Below are positions 17,458-26,444 of a stretch of 64,000 bases of DNA, one piece after another (within the stretch, counting starts at the first letter, position 1; the number at the start of each line of letters is the position of its first letter). The notes under the pieces are model-generated. The model worked only from the letters and a program-made list of their open reading frames with translations, ran no database searches and was not told where the DNA came from. The translations under genes and the position numbers were made by a program. The DNA comes from WHSW01 sp963769945 (GTDB lineage: Bacteria; Actinomycetota; Thermoleophilia; Solirubrobacterales; 70-9). The stretch spans positions 124,001-188,000 of the forward strand of contig CAVYOA010000014.1 in assembly GCA_963769945.1 (NCBI GenBank). The letters run 5' to 3'.

Positions 17458-18033
17458 GCTCGCCGCTGGCGGCGTCGAGCCGCTCGAGCAGCTCGCCGAG
17501 GATGCGCGCGGTCGCGCCCCAGATCAGGTGCTCGCGCATCTCGTAGGTGGGAGTGCGGATCGGAACGCCGCGACGAACCAGGCGGCGCATCGCGAAGCCG
17601 TCGCGCAGCTGCGTCGGCGCTGAAGGCGAGCACGGTCTCGACCTCGCTGGGCTCGGCTCGAACTCGAGGCCCTCGGCGATCAGGCCGACGAACGGGTGGA
17701 CCTTGTAGCTGGTGACGAAGGTGCCGATCGGCGGCAGTGCGCCGACGACCTCGACTCGATCGGCGCCGCAGGCCGATCTCCTCCTCGGCCTCGCGCAGCG
17801 CGGTCGCGAGCAGGTGCTCATCGGTCGGGTCACGGCGACCGCCCGGAAACGAGATCTCGCCGGCGTGGCGGCGCAGGTCGTGGCGGCGCTCGGTGAAGAC
17901 GATGCCTGGCTTCTCGCGGATAGCCGAAGATCGCCACCAGTACCGCTGCCTCGGTTTGGCCGTGCGCGGCCATCACCTCGGCGTCCTCGGAGCGCAGCAG
18001 AGCCGAGCGCAACGATGCGACCGTGTCACTCAG
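17448..18033 (-). CDS. Nudix hydrolase, CoA pyrophosphatase type, frame-broken
   Basis: The Nudix box is visible across two frames: GGRRDPTDEHL followed by ATALREAEEEIGL, matching GX5EX7REUXEEXGU. Upstream is AAVLVAIFGYP and downstream VVGALPPIGTFVTSYKVHPFVGL and MREHLIWGATARILGELLERL, all typical of NudL-like CoA pyrophosphatases, which cut coenzyme A derivatives. Frame breaks occur near 17640, 17770, 17830 and 17920; the final stop at 17448 also requires one. The gene would start at CTG 18033, which overlaps the SDR stop as CTGA, or at TTG 18012. Conserved protein on both sides of each break argues for sequence error. Last gene of the coupled minus-strand run. Confidence 0.6.
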
Positions 18034-18839
18034 ATGATCACCTGAACGGTGCCGCCGTCGACCGACCAGGCCGAGCCGGCGACGTAGGAAGCGCGCTCGG
18101 AGCAAAGAAAGACGATCGCCGCCGCGATCTCGTCGACCTCGGCCAGGCGGCCGATCGGGCGCTTGGCGCCGGCGTCGTCCAGCGCCTCCTCGCGAGTGTC
18201 GGCGCCACTGCGCTTGGACTGGTCGAGCAGGCCGTCCTCGGCCATCCACAGCTCCGACTTCGTCGGCGCCCGGGCAGATCGCGTTGACGAGGACACCGTC
18301 GGCGGCGTGGCGATCGGCGTAGAGGCGCGAGAGCGAGAGCTGCGGCGGCCTTGGCGACCGAGTACTCGGGCATGTGCGCCGAGGGACGCTTGCCGGCGCT
18401 CGAGGAGACGTTGACGACCCGGCCCCAGCCGCGCTCGGCCATCGCCGGGATCGCCGCCTTCATCAGCCGCATCGGCGCCATCACGTTGAGCTCCCAGGCC
18501 GCGTACCAGTCGGGTTCGGCGACGTCTTCGAGGTCGCGCCAGGCGGCGGTGCCGGCGTTGTTGACGACCACGTCGAGCTTGCCGAAGTGGTCGTCGGCGG
18601 CAGCGACGATGCGCTCCGCGGCGTCGGGTCGGTGACGTCGAGGGCGAGCGTGCGGCGACGGCGTCGCCCTGTGGCGCGCGGCCTCGCACTCGGCGGCGGC
18701 ATCGTCGAGCGCGGAAGCGTCGCGGGCGACGAGCAGGACCGAGGCGCCCTCGGCGCTGAGCATGCGGGCGGTGGCGCGGCCGATGCCGCGGCTCGCGCCC
18801 GTGACGACGCATGCCCTTGCCGGCCAGGCCGAGGTCCAT
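18030..18839 (-). CDS. SDR-family oxidoreductase, frame-broken
   Basis: Short-chain dehydrogenase/reductase of about 265 residues when reassembled. Seen: a cofactor start with RATARMLSAEGASVLLVARD, NNAG (KLDVVVNNAGTAAW), catalytic Ser (VVNVSSSAGKRPS), Tyr-x-x-x-Lys (EYSVAKAAA), and a closing PIGRLAEVDEIAAAIVFLCSERASYVAGSAWSVDGG. Frame breaks lie near 18810 (losing the GASRGIG motif from one frame), 18640, 18340 and 18270. ATG 18839 overlaps the probable OsmC stop. The enzyme reduces or oxidises an unknown carbonyl or alcohol with NAD(P). Confidence 0.7.
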   Translation of the reverse strand: MDLGLAGKGMRRHGREPRHRPRHRPHAQRRGRLGPARRPRRFRARRCRRRVRGRAPQGDAVAARSPSTSPTRRRGAHRRCRRRPLRQARRGRQQRRHRRLARPRRRRRTRLVRGLGAQRDGADAADEGGDPGDGRARLGPGRQRLLERRQASLGAHARVLGRQGRRSSRSRASTPIATPPTVSSSTRSARAPTKSELWMAEDGLLDQSKRSGADTREEALDDAGAKRPIGRLAEVDEIAAAIVFLCSERASYVAGSAWSVDGGTVQVII

Positions 18840-19257
18840 CAGCGCGTCGCTATCCGTGCACTCGATCTTGTCGATGATCGTTACCGGAGTCTCGCCGGCG
18901 AGCGCCTTGTGCACCGGGCACTTGCCGGCGATCTCCAGCAGCCTCGCCTGCTGCTCGTCGGTCGAGCGGTCCGGGATTCGCAGTGTGACGGTGGCGTCGA
19001 CGATCGACGCTGCCTTGTCTTGATCGTGACCTCGACGTCGACTTCGACCTCGCCGAGCTCCCAGCCCTTGCGCTCGGCGTACATCTCGCAGGTGATTGCG
19101 GTGCAGGCGGCGAGCGCAGCGGCGACGGCGCGGGTGGGGGAGGGCCCTTCGTCGTTTGCCGCCGGCCGCGACTCGGCTCGTCGATGACGATCGTGTGTCC
19201 ACCCTCGATCTCGACGTCGTGGGTGTAGCCGTCGCGCCGTCGGGCGGTGACCTTCAC
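18836..19257 (-). CDS. OsmC-family protein, frame-broken
   Basis: About 140 residues. Seen: VKVTARRRDGYTHDVEIEGG and HTIVIDEP at the N-terminus; then after a break near 19160 TRAVAAALAACTAITCEMYAERKGWEL with the first redox Cys region; and after another near 19020 IVDATVTLRIP and LLEIAGKCPVHKALAGETPV with the second Cys. These are the two cysteines of OsmC/YhfA peroxide-defence proteins. GTG 19257 overlaps the adenosyltransferase stop as GTGA. The frame runs without a stop into the SDR start, and a one-base change would place TGA against ATG 18839. Probably reduces organic hydroperoxides. Confidence 0.7.
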
Positions 19258-19832
19258 GTCTTCGGCTCCTCGCGCTCGCGCCCGGCGAAGAGCTCGGGCT
19301 TGGCGGTGTCGGCGAAGCGCGCCATCGCGAAGGCGGCGTCGGAGGCGCGGTTGAGAAAGCGCAGGAGCTCGCCGGAGGCAAGGCCGTCGTCGGTGGCGAG
19401 GGCGACGGTGCGGCGCTCGGCGCGCCGGATGATCGTGCGGGCGACGTCGAGCTGGGCCGAGAGCTGGGTGCCGCCGGGGATGACGAACTTCGGCGGCAGC
19501 TCGACGCGATCCATGTAGCGGTCGATCAGCTGCTCGAGCTCTGCGGCCATCTCCGGGGTGACGCGGCTGACGCCGTCGACGAGCCGTTCGGCTGCCTCGG
19601 GCGCGGTGGCGAGCTCGGCGCCGGCGATGAAGAGGTCGTCTTGGAGGCGCAGGATGTCGGCCGCGAGCTCGGCCTCGTCGGGCCCGCAGAGCGAGCGCGC
19701 GACGCCGAGCGCCGAGGAGGCCTCGTCGAGCGCGCCGTAGGACTCCGTGCGGGCGTCGGACTTGGCGACGCGGCCGCCGTACCACAGCGAGGTGGTGCCG
19801 TCGTCACCCTTCTTCGTGTAGATGCGGGCCAG
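19254..19832 (-). CDS. ATP:cob(I)alamin adenosyltransferase, PduO type
   Basis: 192 residues. It transfers the adenosyl group of ATP to cob(I)alamin, giving coenzyme B12. Motifs: ARIYTKKGDDGTTSLWYGG (ATP-binding N-terminus), ESYGALDEASSALG, LQDDLFIAGAELAT, FVIPGGTQLSAQLDVARTIIRRAERRTV (signature with Arg and Glu ligands), and LLRFLNRASDAAFAMAR. No ATG, GTG or TTG lies at the conserved N-terminus. CTG 19832 gives (M)ARIYTKKGDDG, which matches the family start, and sits 11 bp after the DUF1015 stop. Downstream stop is coupled to OsmC. Frame intact over the whole domain. Confidence 0.85.
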   Translation of the reverse strand: MARIYTKKGDDGTTSLWYGGRVAKSDARTESYGALDEASSALGVARSLCGPDEAELAADILRLQDDLFIAGAELATAPEAAERLVDGVSRVTPEMAAELEQLIDRYMDRVELPPKFVIPGGTQLSAQLDVARTIIRRAERRTVALATDDGLASGELLRFLNRASDAAFAMARFADTAKPELFAGREREEPKT

Positions 19833-19843
19833 CCGAAACGACG

Positions 19844-21100
19844 TTACTCCAACGGGTTGAAGACCGAGCCCGGTGAGCAGCTTGGGAAAGAAGTAGGTCG
19901 ACTTCGGCGGCATCGTCTCGCCGGCGTCGGCGACGGCGCGGACCTGCTCGACCGGGGTCGGTCGCATCAGAAAGGCGGCGTGCGACGTCGCCGTCGAGGG
20001 CAGCGATCGCGTGCGTCGGCGGAGGCGGTGTAGGAGATCCCGCGCTTGGCCTCGATGTCCTCGGCGCTCATGCCGAGCGCGTCGCGCAGCAGCAGCGATT
20101 CGAGGATCGCGGCGTCGAGCTCGCGGTAGGCCTGCGAGGTGCCGGGGATCGCGCGCTCGAGCATCGCCGGGTCCTTGAGCTTGAGGTGAAAGGCCTTGCG
20201 ATGATGGGCGTCGATGTAGCCGAAGACGCCGATTCCCTCGACGCCGGCGGGGTCGAGGCGCTCGATCGGCACCTCCTCGACGTCGAAGCTGGCGAGCAGG
20301 GCGTCGCGCAGCGCTTCCTGGGCCGCGCTCTCGCCGAGGTTGGAGAGCATGCGGTGATAGCCGAAGACGGTCAGGCCGGGGTCTTCGAGCGAGACCAGCG
20401 CCATCAGGGTGTAGCGGTGGGGGCCGTCGCCGCCGATCGAGTCGGCGTAGGTGCGGGCGGTCTCGTAGCGATGATGGCCGTCGGCGATCAGCAGCTCGGA
20501 GTCGGCGAGCTCGGCGGCGACGGCGCGGTGAGCGTCGGCGTTGTCGATGCGCCAGATCCGGTGCACGGTGTTGTCGTCGTCGCCGACCACGGCCCAGGGC
20601 TCGACGCGGGTGAAGCCCTCGAGGTGGCGCCAGGCGTCGCCGGCGTGCAGGGAGAAGATCGGGGAGAGGTTGTGGCGGGTGGCGACGGTGAGGTCGAGTC
20701 GATCCTTCTTCGGGCCCGGCTGGGTGCGCTCGTGGGGGCGGACGAGGCCCGGGCCGTAGGGGGTGACGCGAACGCGGCAGAGCAGCCCGCGGCGGGTGCG
20801 CCGCGAGCCGTCGGGCGCGTCGTACTCCTGCGTCAGCGCCCAGAGTGTCGGGTCGCGGTCGGCGGTGAGGACTCCCTGAAGCGTCCATTCCTCGAGGGTC
20901 TCGGCGGCGTGCTCGTAGCGGTCGCCGTCGCCCGGCGCCCGGGCAGGTCGACCTCGACGACGTTGAACGGCGAGCGCGGCGAGCAGCTCGCGCCGCCGCT
21001 CGGCGTCGATCACGTCGTAGGGAGGCGCGACCACGTCTTCGAGCGACGGGACGGCGGAGAGGTTGTAGTGGAGCGCGTTGAGCGGTCGGACCTCTGCCAT
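19844..21100 (-). CDS. DUF1015 family protein, frame-broken
   Basis: About 418 residues when reassembled. The start MAEVRPLNALHYN, PPYDVIDAERR and the core LLIADGHHRYETARTYADS are the recognisable DUF1015 motifs; the end FLMRPTPVEQVRAVADAGE with PPKSTYFFPKLLTGL is equally typical. Compensating frame changes occur near 20970 and 20945: the conserved SPFNVVEVDLP segment is read only in another frame between them. Further breaks are near 19995, and near 19852 where one base restores the expected ending in Leu-Glu-stop (TAA 19844-19846). The family has no settled activity. It begins a coupled run with the adenosyltransferase. Confidence 0.8.
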
Positions 21101-21112
21101 CGGGCGCGGAAT

Positions 21113-21582
21113 CTAGCGGACCACCGGAGACGCCTGCGGAGGATCTCAGACAGCTCGTGGCTGGAGAACCACGCGGCGAGCGCGTCGACGCCCTGGCGCT
21201 GGACCTCGCCACCGCCGAGGCCGCCGAGCGGGCCGGTGCCGCGCATCATCATCAGCTTGAGCTTCTCGCCGTCGGTCGTCTTCAGCTTCAGCGTCACCGC
21301 CGCGTTGTCCATGATCGCCGCGCTGGCGTTGACCCATCCGCCGCCGGCGCCGTCGGCCGAAACGTCGGCGATTCGCTCGGGCGGCAGCGACAACGCGTCG
21401 CCGTCCGGCTCGAACTTGCGGGTCAGAGGCTGCACGATCAGTCGATTCTCGGTGACGCCGATCGCGACCATGCCCCCCTTGAACGTCTTCACCTGTGAGG
21501 CGACGCACGCGCCGGCGAGCGTTTCGCCGGGCTCGAGGAGTTGCTCGAGGAGAGGTATGAGCTTGGATTCGAGGTCGGCCAC
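21113..21582 (-). CDS. Small PH-like domain protein, hypothetical
   Basis: About 156 residues, GTG start. The N-terminal helix (SKLIPLLEQLLEPGET) and the beta-rich middle (SQVKTFKGGMVAIGVTENRLIVQPL, VTLKLKTTDGEKLKLMMMRG) resemble bacterial PH-domain proteins such as YokE-like sequences, followed by a Gly-rich stretch and ALAAWFSSHELSEIL. As sequenced the frame stays open to 21010, overlapping the DUF1015 start by 91 bp. A stop (TAG 21115-21113) in another frame right after the last conserved residues suggests a one-base change. Function unknown. Confidence 0.55.
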
Positions 21583-21616
21583 AACTTTTCGAACTGGAGA
21601 GCTATGTCGTCAGAGA

Positions 21617-21690
21617 TCGGGGTGCCCGGATTCGAACCGAGGATCTCCTGCCCCCAAAGCAGGCGCGTTACCAGGCTTCGCTACACCCCG
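21617..21690 (-). tRNA. tRNA-Pro(UGG)
   Basis: Read on the minus strand: acceptor stem CGGGGTG/CACCCCG closed perfectly, D arm with TGGTAA, anticodon stem CCTGC/GCAGG around loop TTTGGGG giving anticodon TGG, T arm with GGTTCGAATCC, discriminator A at 21617. 74 nt; no CCA is encoded. It stands alone between the PH-like gene and a CsbD gene. Confidence 0.93.
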
Positions 21691-21841
21691 TTCGGCGAGT
21701 CTAACCAGCTGATCTTGGACCCGATCGACGACAGGCCTGGAGCCGGGCGCCGGCGCAACTGCTGTCGTGCGGCCCGCACGGTCAAGGACGCCGTGCTCGG
21801 AGCGCCAATTGCGCTCCCGCCAACCGGCGGCTGTTACGCGC

Positions 21842-22030
21842 TCAGGTCTTGCGCTCGAGATCGACCACCTCTGCGGCCTTGTCGTCGGCGCGTTCCTCGG
21901 CGCGCTTGAGCTCGTCCTTCTTCTCGCCCTTGAGCTCTTCGGTCTTGCCCTCGCGGCGCAGTGATTCGTTGTCGGTGAGATCGCCGGCGACCTGCTTGGT
22001 CTTGCCGCTGATCTTGTCCATGAGTCCCAT
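21842..22030 (-). CDS. CsbD family stress-related protein (copy 1)
   Basis: 62 residues, strongly charged and hydrophilic. KISGKTKQVAGDLTDNESLRR and GEKKDELKRAEERADDK match the CsbD family, small general-stress proteins with no known catalytic activity. The ATG is preceded by a perfect AGGAGGT at 7-8 bp, predicting strong translation. A second copy with the same ending VDLERKT/VADLERKT lies at 28954, on the other side of the integrated element. Frame intact. Confidence 0.85.
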   Translation of the reverse strand: MGLMDKISGKTKQVAGDLTDNESLRREGKTEELKGEKKDELKRAEERADDKAAEVVDLERKT

Positions 22031-22146
22031 TGCTCGTTGACCTCCTGGGTGGGGGTCCGGTCACGCTACCGACGGCAACGGGCGCGCAGGCTCGCGGTCG
22101 GCTAGACGGCAGCGAGCACGGGCTGGGTAAAACGCCCGCCGCGCGG

Positions 22147-22642
22147 CTACGGCTCAACTGGCTCGGGCACCGGCTCGACGCTGAGGGCGTTCATCTCGCG
22201 GATCAGCATCTCGACCCGCGCCTCGCCCGCGATCCAGTGCGCGGTCGCGATCGCGACTTCGCCCGGGGGAGCCTGATGGAAGCGCTCCTGAAGCATCAGG
22301 ACCGAGCGGTCGAAGACCTGCTCGAGCGCGAAGAGGTGAGAGATCTCGCCTGCCTCTGCAGCAGCGCATCCGAGTGATCGATCTGCGCAACCGCCGACCC
22401 CAGATCAGGCGCCGGCCGCGGTAACCGGGGTTGAGCACGCGCAACGAGACGCCCACCGCGCAGCCGCCGCGGTCGCCGGCGAACAGGCGCCCCGGGGTGA
22501 TCACGTCAGCCTGTTCCAGGCCTTCGATCAGCGCGGTGAGGAAGCGATCGGGAAGCCGGCGCAGAACGGGGTGAAGCGCCTCGTTTCGGTCGGCGCGAAA
22601 GGAGCGGTAGATGTCTCGTGGGGTGAAAGCGGGTGTTGCCAT
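22147..22642 (-). CDS. Hypothetical protein, frame-broken
   Basis: Starts ATG 22642 with MATPAFTPRDIYRSFRADRNEALHPVLRRLPDRF, then FAGDRGGCAVGVSLRVLNPGYR. Beyond about 22430 the plausible continuation changes frame (DLGSAVAQIDHSDALLQ, then EISHLFALEQVFDRSVLMLQERF and EVAIATAHWIAGEARVEMLIREMNALSVE) and ends at TAG 22149-22147. The composite is about 165 residues with no membrane segment. The continuous amphipathic pattern across the breaks suggests a real gene with one or two base errors. No family recognised. Confidence 0.45.
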
Positions 22643-22759
22643 CGCTCTGTTCTTCGGCGCATGGCGCTTGGCGCTTGAGCGCCGGTTTCGAGCCGACATC
22701 CGGCGTGAGAGCGGTCGCTACAGTGCGCGACGACTCTGCGAACACGAGGAGGAAGCGCC

Positions 22760-23134
22760 ATGGTCAACTTCAAAAAGCTCTCCGACCAGGCAAAGAACCT
22801 GGTCGACAAGCGCGGTGGGACCGATGCGCTCAAGCAAGACGCCGAGCAGCTTCGCAACATCGCCAAGGGCAAGGGCAGCCTCTCCGACAAGGCGAAGGCG
22901 GCAGCGGCGGCGCTCAAGGATCCCGGCACCGACACCAGCGCAGATTCCGCGAGCGCTCAGGCGCCGGTCGCCGCTGCGGCCAGCGAGACCGAGACGCACC
23001 GCGCCGAGCAGAAGGTCAAGGGCGAGGCTCGGGGCAAGCATGGAGACGGTGGCGGGCACGGGCGTGGCGGTCAGGGCCGCAAGGCCGGCAACGGTGGCGA
23101 TCGCCACCGCGATGACGGCGACCCGGCGGTCTAA
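22760..23134 (+). CDS. Small charged protein, possibly Rv0909-like antitoxin family
   Basis: 124 residues, ATG after GAGGAAGCGCC. The first 55 residues (MVNFKKLSDQAKNLVDKRGG, then KQDAEQLRNIAKGKGSLSDK) are amphipathic Lys/Ala-rich and resemble the helical repeats of Rv0909-type antitoxin proteins. The middle is Ala/Asp-rich and the C-terminus is a Gly/His/Arg-rich low-complexity tail (GDGGGHGRGGQGRK). No toxin gene adjoins it on this strand. It ends 13 bp before the left tRNA fragment. The antitoxin idea is weak. Confidence 0.5.
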   Translation: MVNFKKLSDQAKNLVDKRGGTDALKQDAEQLRNIAKGKGSLSDKAKAAAAALKDPGTDTSADSASAQAPVAAAASETETHRAEQKVKGEARGKHGDGGGHGRGGQGRKAGNGGDRHRDDGDPAV

Positions 23135-23147
23135 TCTGAGTCGACGC

Positions 23148-23186
23148 GTCCCCGTAGCTCAGCTGGATAGAGCGGCTGCCTTCTAA
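23148..23186 (+). repeat. Left attachment-site copy: 5' half of tRNA-Arg(UCU)
   Basis: 39 bases identical to positions 1-39 of the intact tRNA-Arg gene at 28789, starting GTCCCCGTAGCTCAGC and ending with the anticodon loop (CTTCTAA). Identity stops at the end of that loop: the left copy continues TCG, the tRNA continues GCA. No 3' half of a tRNA follows here. This is the expected left boundary of an element inserted in the anticodon loop. Confidence 0.85.
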
Positions 23187-23349
23187 TCGTCATGGCGGGA
23201 AGCGGCTTTCGGGTCGTTTTCCCGCTTTATAAAGCGGTTCGCTGCGCTCGACCGCCGGATCTCTCGGGACCGAAATACCCGTCGATTTGCGGCGATTCAG
23301 GCGGTTTCAGGCACTGGTGCCTATCCCCTAGACGTGAAAGGGTGAGCCG

Positions 23350-23820
23350 ATGCTCGTCGCCAGCGCCGCCCTTGAGATCGTCATGGCCGCTACGGCCGTC
23401 GCGAGCGTCCTCGTTGCGATCCTCGCTCCGAACATCGAAGGAAGCCAAGGTTCAGGCGGGCGCGGCCGTGAAGCAGGCCAAGGCCGCTGAATCCCAGGCG
23501 GCGAAGCTGAGAGCCCAGGCCGCAACCGCGCAGGCGGAGGCGGCTGAGCATGCCGCCGAGGCAAGCGGGCGCCTAGCGCGGATCGAAGAGGCGCGGCGCC
23601 TGGAGGCGACAGAGCCGAAGCCGACCGTCGCCCACCTGCCCAACGGGTCGCTGCACATCATTGAAACCTCGCGGGCAGCATTCGCCGCCTCGACGATCCG
23701 GAGCCCCCATCGACGAAGTTCCACGTCCATCTCGAGAACCTGCGGGATGTCCCGGCTTCGATCCGGATGTGCAACACCGTCGACCTCGCGCCCGATTCCG
23801 ACGGGCGAATCTGCGCCCTA
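23350..23820 (+). CDS. Membrane-anchored coiled-coil protein, frame-broken
   Basis: ATG 23350 after GGGTGAGC. One N-terminal helix (LEIVMAATAVASVLVAILAP), a frame change near 23445, then an Ala/Glu/Lys-rich coiled coil (VKQAKAAESQAAKLRAQAAT), a beta segment VAHLPNGSLHIIE, and after another change near 23705 a strand-like FHVHLENLRDVPASIRM with DLAPDSDGRICA. The layout, a helix followed by a coiled coil, is seen in small phage or element proteins, but no family is recognised. Its end is unclear because the frame runs into the convergent SnoaL gene. Confidence 0.4.
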
Positions 23821-24228
23821 CTCCGACAGCCCGGCGGCTTCGAGGGCTTCGGCCTTGTTCATGTGGAGCGTTACCCGAACGATCTTGTCTCCCCGGAAGG
23901 TGTAAAGCCAGCCATACGGGGGGTTGGCGACTTCGATTCCGCTGTGTCTGCCGATGTTTCTTTGGCCGGTAAACCAACCGAGAATCTTGTCGCCCCCGTC
24001 AAACAACTCCGGCTCTCCTACCTCGACCGTTCTCCAAGCGCTAAGCCATCGCCTCCAAAACTCGGCGACCCCTTCCAAGCCCTTATAGCTTCCCCGTACA
24101 TCCTCGACGGGCGAGCGAGTCGCATCCAACTCGACCCGTGGATCAAGAGGCTCGACCGCAGTGGCAGTGTCGCGCTCGTCGAACGCCCGGACGATCCGCC
24201 GCACGATCTCCACGTTCTCCTGCGACAT
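23818..24228 (-). CDS. SnoaL/NTF2-like protein (copy 1)
   Basis: 136 residues. MSQENVEIVRRIVRAFDERD, the WRRWLSAWRTVEV middle and the closing MNKAEALEAAGLSE mark the SnoaL-like NTF2 fold proteins common in this bacterial group; the fold is a small cone binding a hydrophobic ligand. ATG 24228 is preferred over 24297. GATACT stands about 9 bp before the ATG, as it does in copy 2 at 26902, so transcripts may be nearly leaderless. Ligand and role unknown. Frame intact. Confidence 0.75.
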   Translation of the reverse strand: MSQENVEIVRRIVRAFDERDTATAVEPLDPRVELDATRSPVEDVRGSYKGLEGVAEFWRRWLSAWRTVEVGEPELFDGGDKILGWFTGQRNIGRHSGIEVANPPYGWLYTFRGDKIVRVTLHMNKAEALEAAGLSE

Positions 24229-24448
24229 CGCCCGCGCAGTATCGCCGCTAGGCCGCGAGTTAGCGAACCCTGCAGGGGGGGCGCCGACAAGGACCACGGA
24301 TGCCCCCCGTGAGTCCCGCTCCAGTTTGTTGCGAAAAAAGGGCTGGGCGAGTGGGACAGGCAGCGTCGCTACGGGCTACCGGGCCGTGGTCTCGGCATTG
24401 GTAAAGGTGCCGCGAGCGGCCCTCGAGGGCGGGCGAGCGCGAGTCGCG

Positions 24449-25364
24449 TTAGTCGAGGACCTTGAACTTGTCCTTGTCTGGGGTCGGATCGAGATTCCCA
24501 GCCGCATCGACGGCCCGCACCTTGAACTTGTACTTCCCGGGATCGAGGTGCTTGTACTTCCTCGGCGAGGAGCAGGCGGTGAACTGCTTGACCGCCGCGT
24601 CAAGCCCCTTGCCCTTGAGACTGCACTCGAAGGTCGAACCGGGCTCGTCGGAGGTGAACTTGAACTTGACCGTGCTCTCGTCGGTCTTGTTCGGAGCTCC
24701 CTTGGTGATCGTGGTCTCAGGGGGTTCGGTGTCCACTGCCGGCAGCGGTACCGGCGATGGAGGGTTGCAGGAGACGATGTCACGTGTCCTGCGTCTCGTC
24801 GCCGAGTCCGTCCTTGTCGCAGTCGGGCTCGATGTCGGCGTTGATCAGGCTCTCGACTGGGGCTCTGGGTATTCGGGGCCCGCATCTCTCCGTCCCCGAG
24901 CCTTGGGAGCCAGTATTCCTGCTGTGCGCCGGTCGTCGCGGCGAAAAAGCTCCCGGGTACCGAGGCGCCGCAGCAATCGATCCCGATGAAATCTCCGGTC
25001 TTGATCGAAAGGCGGGTATCGAAGGTGTAGATGGCCGGGGTATTGGGCACGGTCTCGGGCTCGCTGGTGCCCGCACCGGTGCTGGCAGCGCCGGTTCCTC
25101 GGACTACACGCAGCATCACCGGTTGGGTGCCCGAAACGTTTCCGACCTTGATCCGCCACCTGACAATCACGCCATCGCTCGGAGCCGTCACCTGCCGGCC
25201 GGGGAGTGCTCGCTGGACAAAGGTGAAGTCTCCTCCGCTGGAGGAGGAGTTGAGGTTCGCGCTTGCGCGAGATCGCTTCCGATCGTCGTTGCGGCCTGCG
25301 CTTGGCCGGCGAACACGCCGAGCAACAGTCCGCTCAACAGCGCCATCCGCATGAACTTCCGCAT
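24449..25364 (-). CDS. Exported beta-sandwich/Ig-like protein A, frame-broken
   Basis: Starts MRKFMRMALLSGLLLGVFAG with cleavage after QAQA. After a frame change near 25255 a beta-rich domain follows (VIVRWRIKVGNVSGTQPVMLRVV, IYTFDTRLSIKTGDFIGIDCCG). After changes near 24870 and 24790 comes a thrombospondin-3-like calcium motif DCDKDGLGDETQD, then an Ig-like module PPETTITKGAPNKTDESTVK...KVRAVDAAGNLDPTPDKDKF. The module is frequent in surface proteins of Solirubrobacterales-like genomes. It shares the whole layout with protein B directly upstream, so the pair arose by tandem duplication. Probable cell-surface protein of unknown partner. Confidence 0.65.
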
Positions 25365-25373
25365 GCCCGCTCC

Positions 25374-26326
25374 CTACCTCGGTGGTCCCCCTACGCGGCG
25401 AACTCTGATCGGAGTCCGCTGCGAAGTCAAGTGATAGCGGCACGACCCCTGATCAACCACCTTGAACTTGTCCTTCGCCACGGTCGGATCGACATTCCCG
25501 GCCGCGTCGATCGCCCGGACCTTGAACTTGTGCTTGCCCTCGTCGAGGCGCTTGACCTTCTTCGGGGAGGTGCACGACTTGAACGGCTTCTTGTCGACCT
25601 TGCACTGGAACGTCGCGCCTGCCTCGTCGAGGTGAACTTGAACTTGACCGTGCTTTTGTCCGTCTTGTTCGGAGCTCCCTTGGTGATCGTGGTCTCGGGT
25701 GCGTCGGTGTCGGCGGGTGGCGGGTTGCACGAACCGGTGTCCGCGTCCTGGGTCTCGTCGCCGAGGCCGTCCTTGTCGCAGTCGGTTTCGACGACAGCGG
25801 CGATGTTCAGCGAGGTCGCGCTCGATGCTTCGACCGAAGTGAACGGTTCGCCCGGCGCAGGGTCGGCGGGGCCGTCCTCGGTGACATCGCCACTCTGTGC
25901 GCTGCGGAAGCAGTCCGTCTCTCCGCTACCTCCCGTTCGCAGGCCCAGCAGGTCGCCACCTTGGACGCTGACGCTGGTAGCGAAAGTCTTGAGCCCTGGA
26001 CTCGTAAGCGGCTGGGCAACGCTGTGTCCGACCGTCAGATAAGTCTGCGGCGCGGTCTTCCTAAAGACCTTGAGTCGCATCGTCGCGGTGGTCGGCGTGT
26101 CGGCGGAGACGTCGTGGCTCCAGGCCGTGATGACACCGCCCCCGGCGGGGACGGTGTACGAGGGACTACTCAGATCGGCCGTGTTTTGCACCCAGGCGAA
26201 GCCTGCGGAGCAGTTGGTTACCGAATCGGTTGCGGCGCGGCCGATCGTCGTCGCCGCCTGCGCCTGGCCGACAACGCCCACGAGGAGGACACCGCTCGCA
26301 AGTGCCCCGGTCACGAAGTTCCGCAT
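25374..26326 (-). CDS. Exported beta-sandwich/Ig-like protein B, one frame change
   Basis: About 317 residues. Signal peptide MRNFVTGALASGVLLVGVVG with QAQAATTIG, as in protein A. The beta domain (ITAWSHDVSADTPTTATMRL) is intact. DCDKDGLGDETQD gives the thrombospondin-3-like motif; then APETTITKGAPNKTDKSTVK, a frame change near 25630, and TFQCKVDKKPFKSCTSPKKVKRL with AAGNVDPTVAKDKF. Predicted stop at 25374, 10 bp before the protein A start; an earlier end after KFKVVD is possible. Probable secreted or surface protein. Confidence 0.7.
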
Positions 26327-26444
26327 AACTGCCTCCGGTCTCGTTGGCGTTGTTCACAGAACCTAATCCGCGGTGGGATCGGAGTCAATCCGAGCATCAC
26401 TCCCGCGGGTGTTGCTCACCTATTGCTCGAGCAGCTTGGCGGCG

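Noticed and set aside
20186..21712. Plus-strand 508-codon open frame
   Set aside because: Covers DUF1015, the PH-like gene and tRNA-Pro on the opposite strand; no recognisable domain.
22760..23134. Toxin-antitoxin pair
   Set aside because: No toxin-like partner on either side; similarity to Rv0909-type antitoxins is limited to helix composition.
23148..23230. A second complete tRNA-Arg gene
   Set aside because: Sequence leaves the tRNA after the anticodon loop; no 3' anticodon stem, T arm or acceptor follows.
23767..24312. Plus-strand ORF with a plausible opening (MCNTVDLAPDSD)
   Set aside because: Only the first 15-20 codons look coding, as the tail of the coiled-coil gene; the rest is antisense to SnoaL copy 1.
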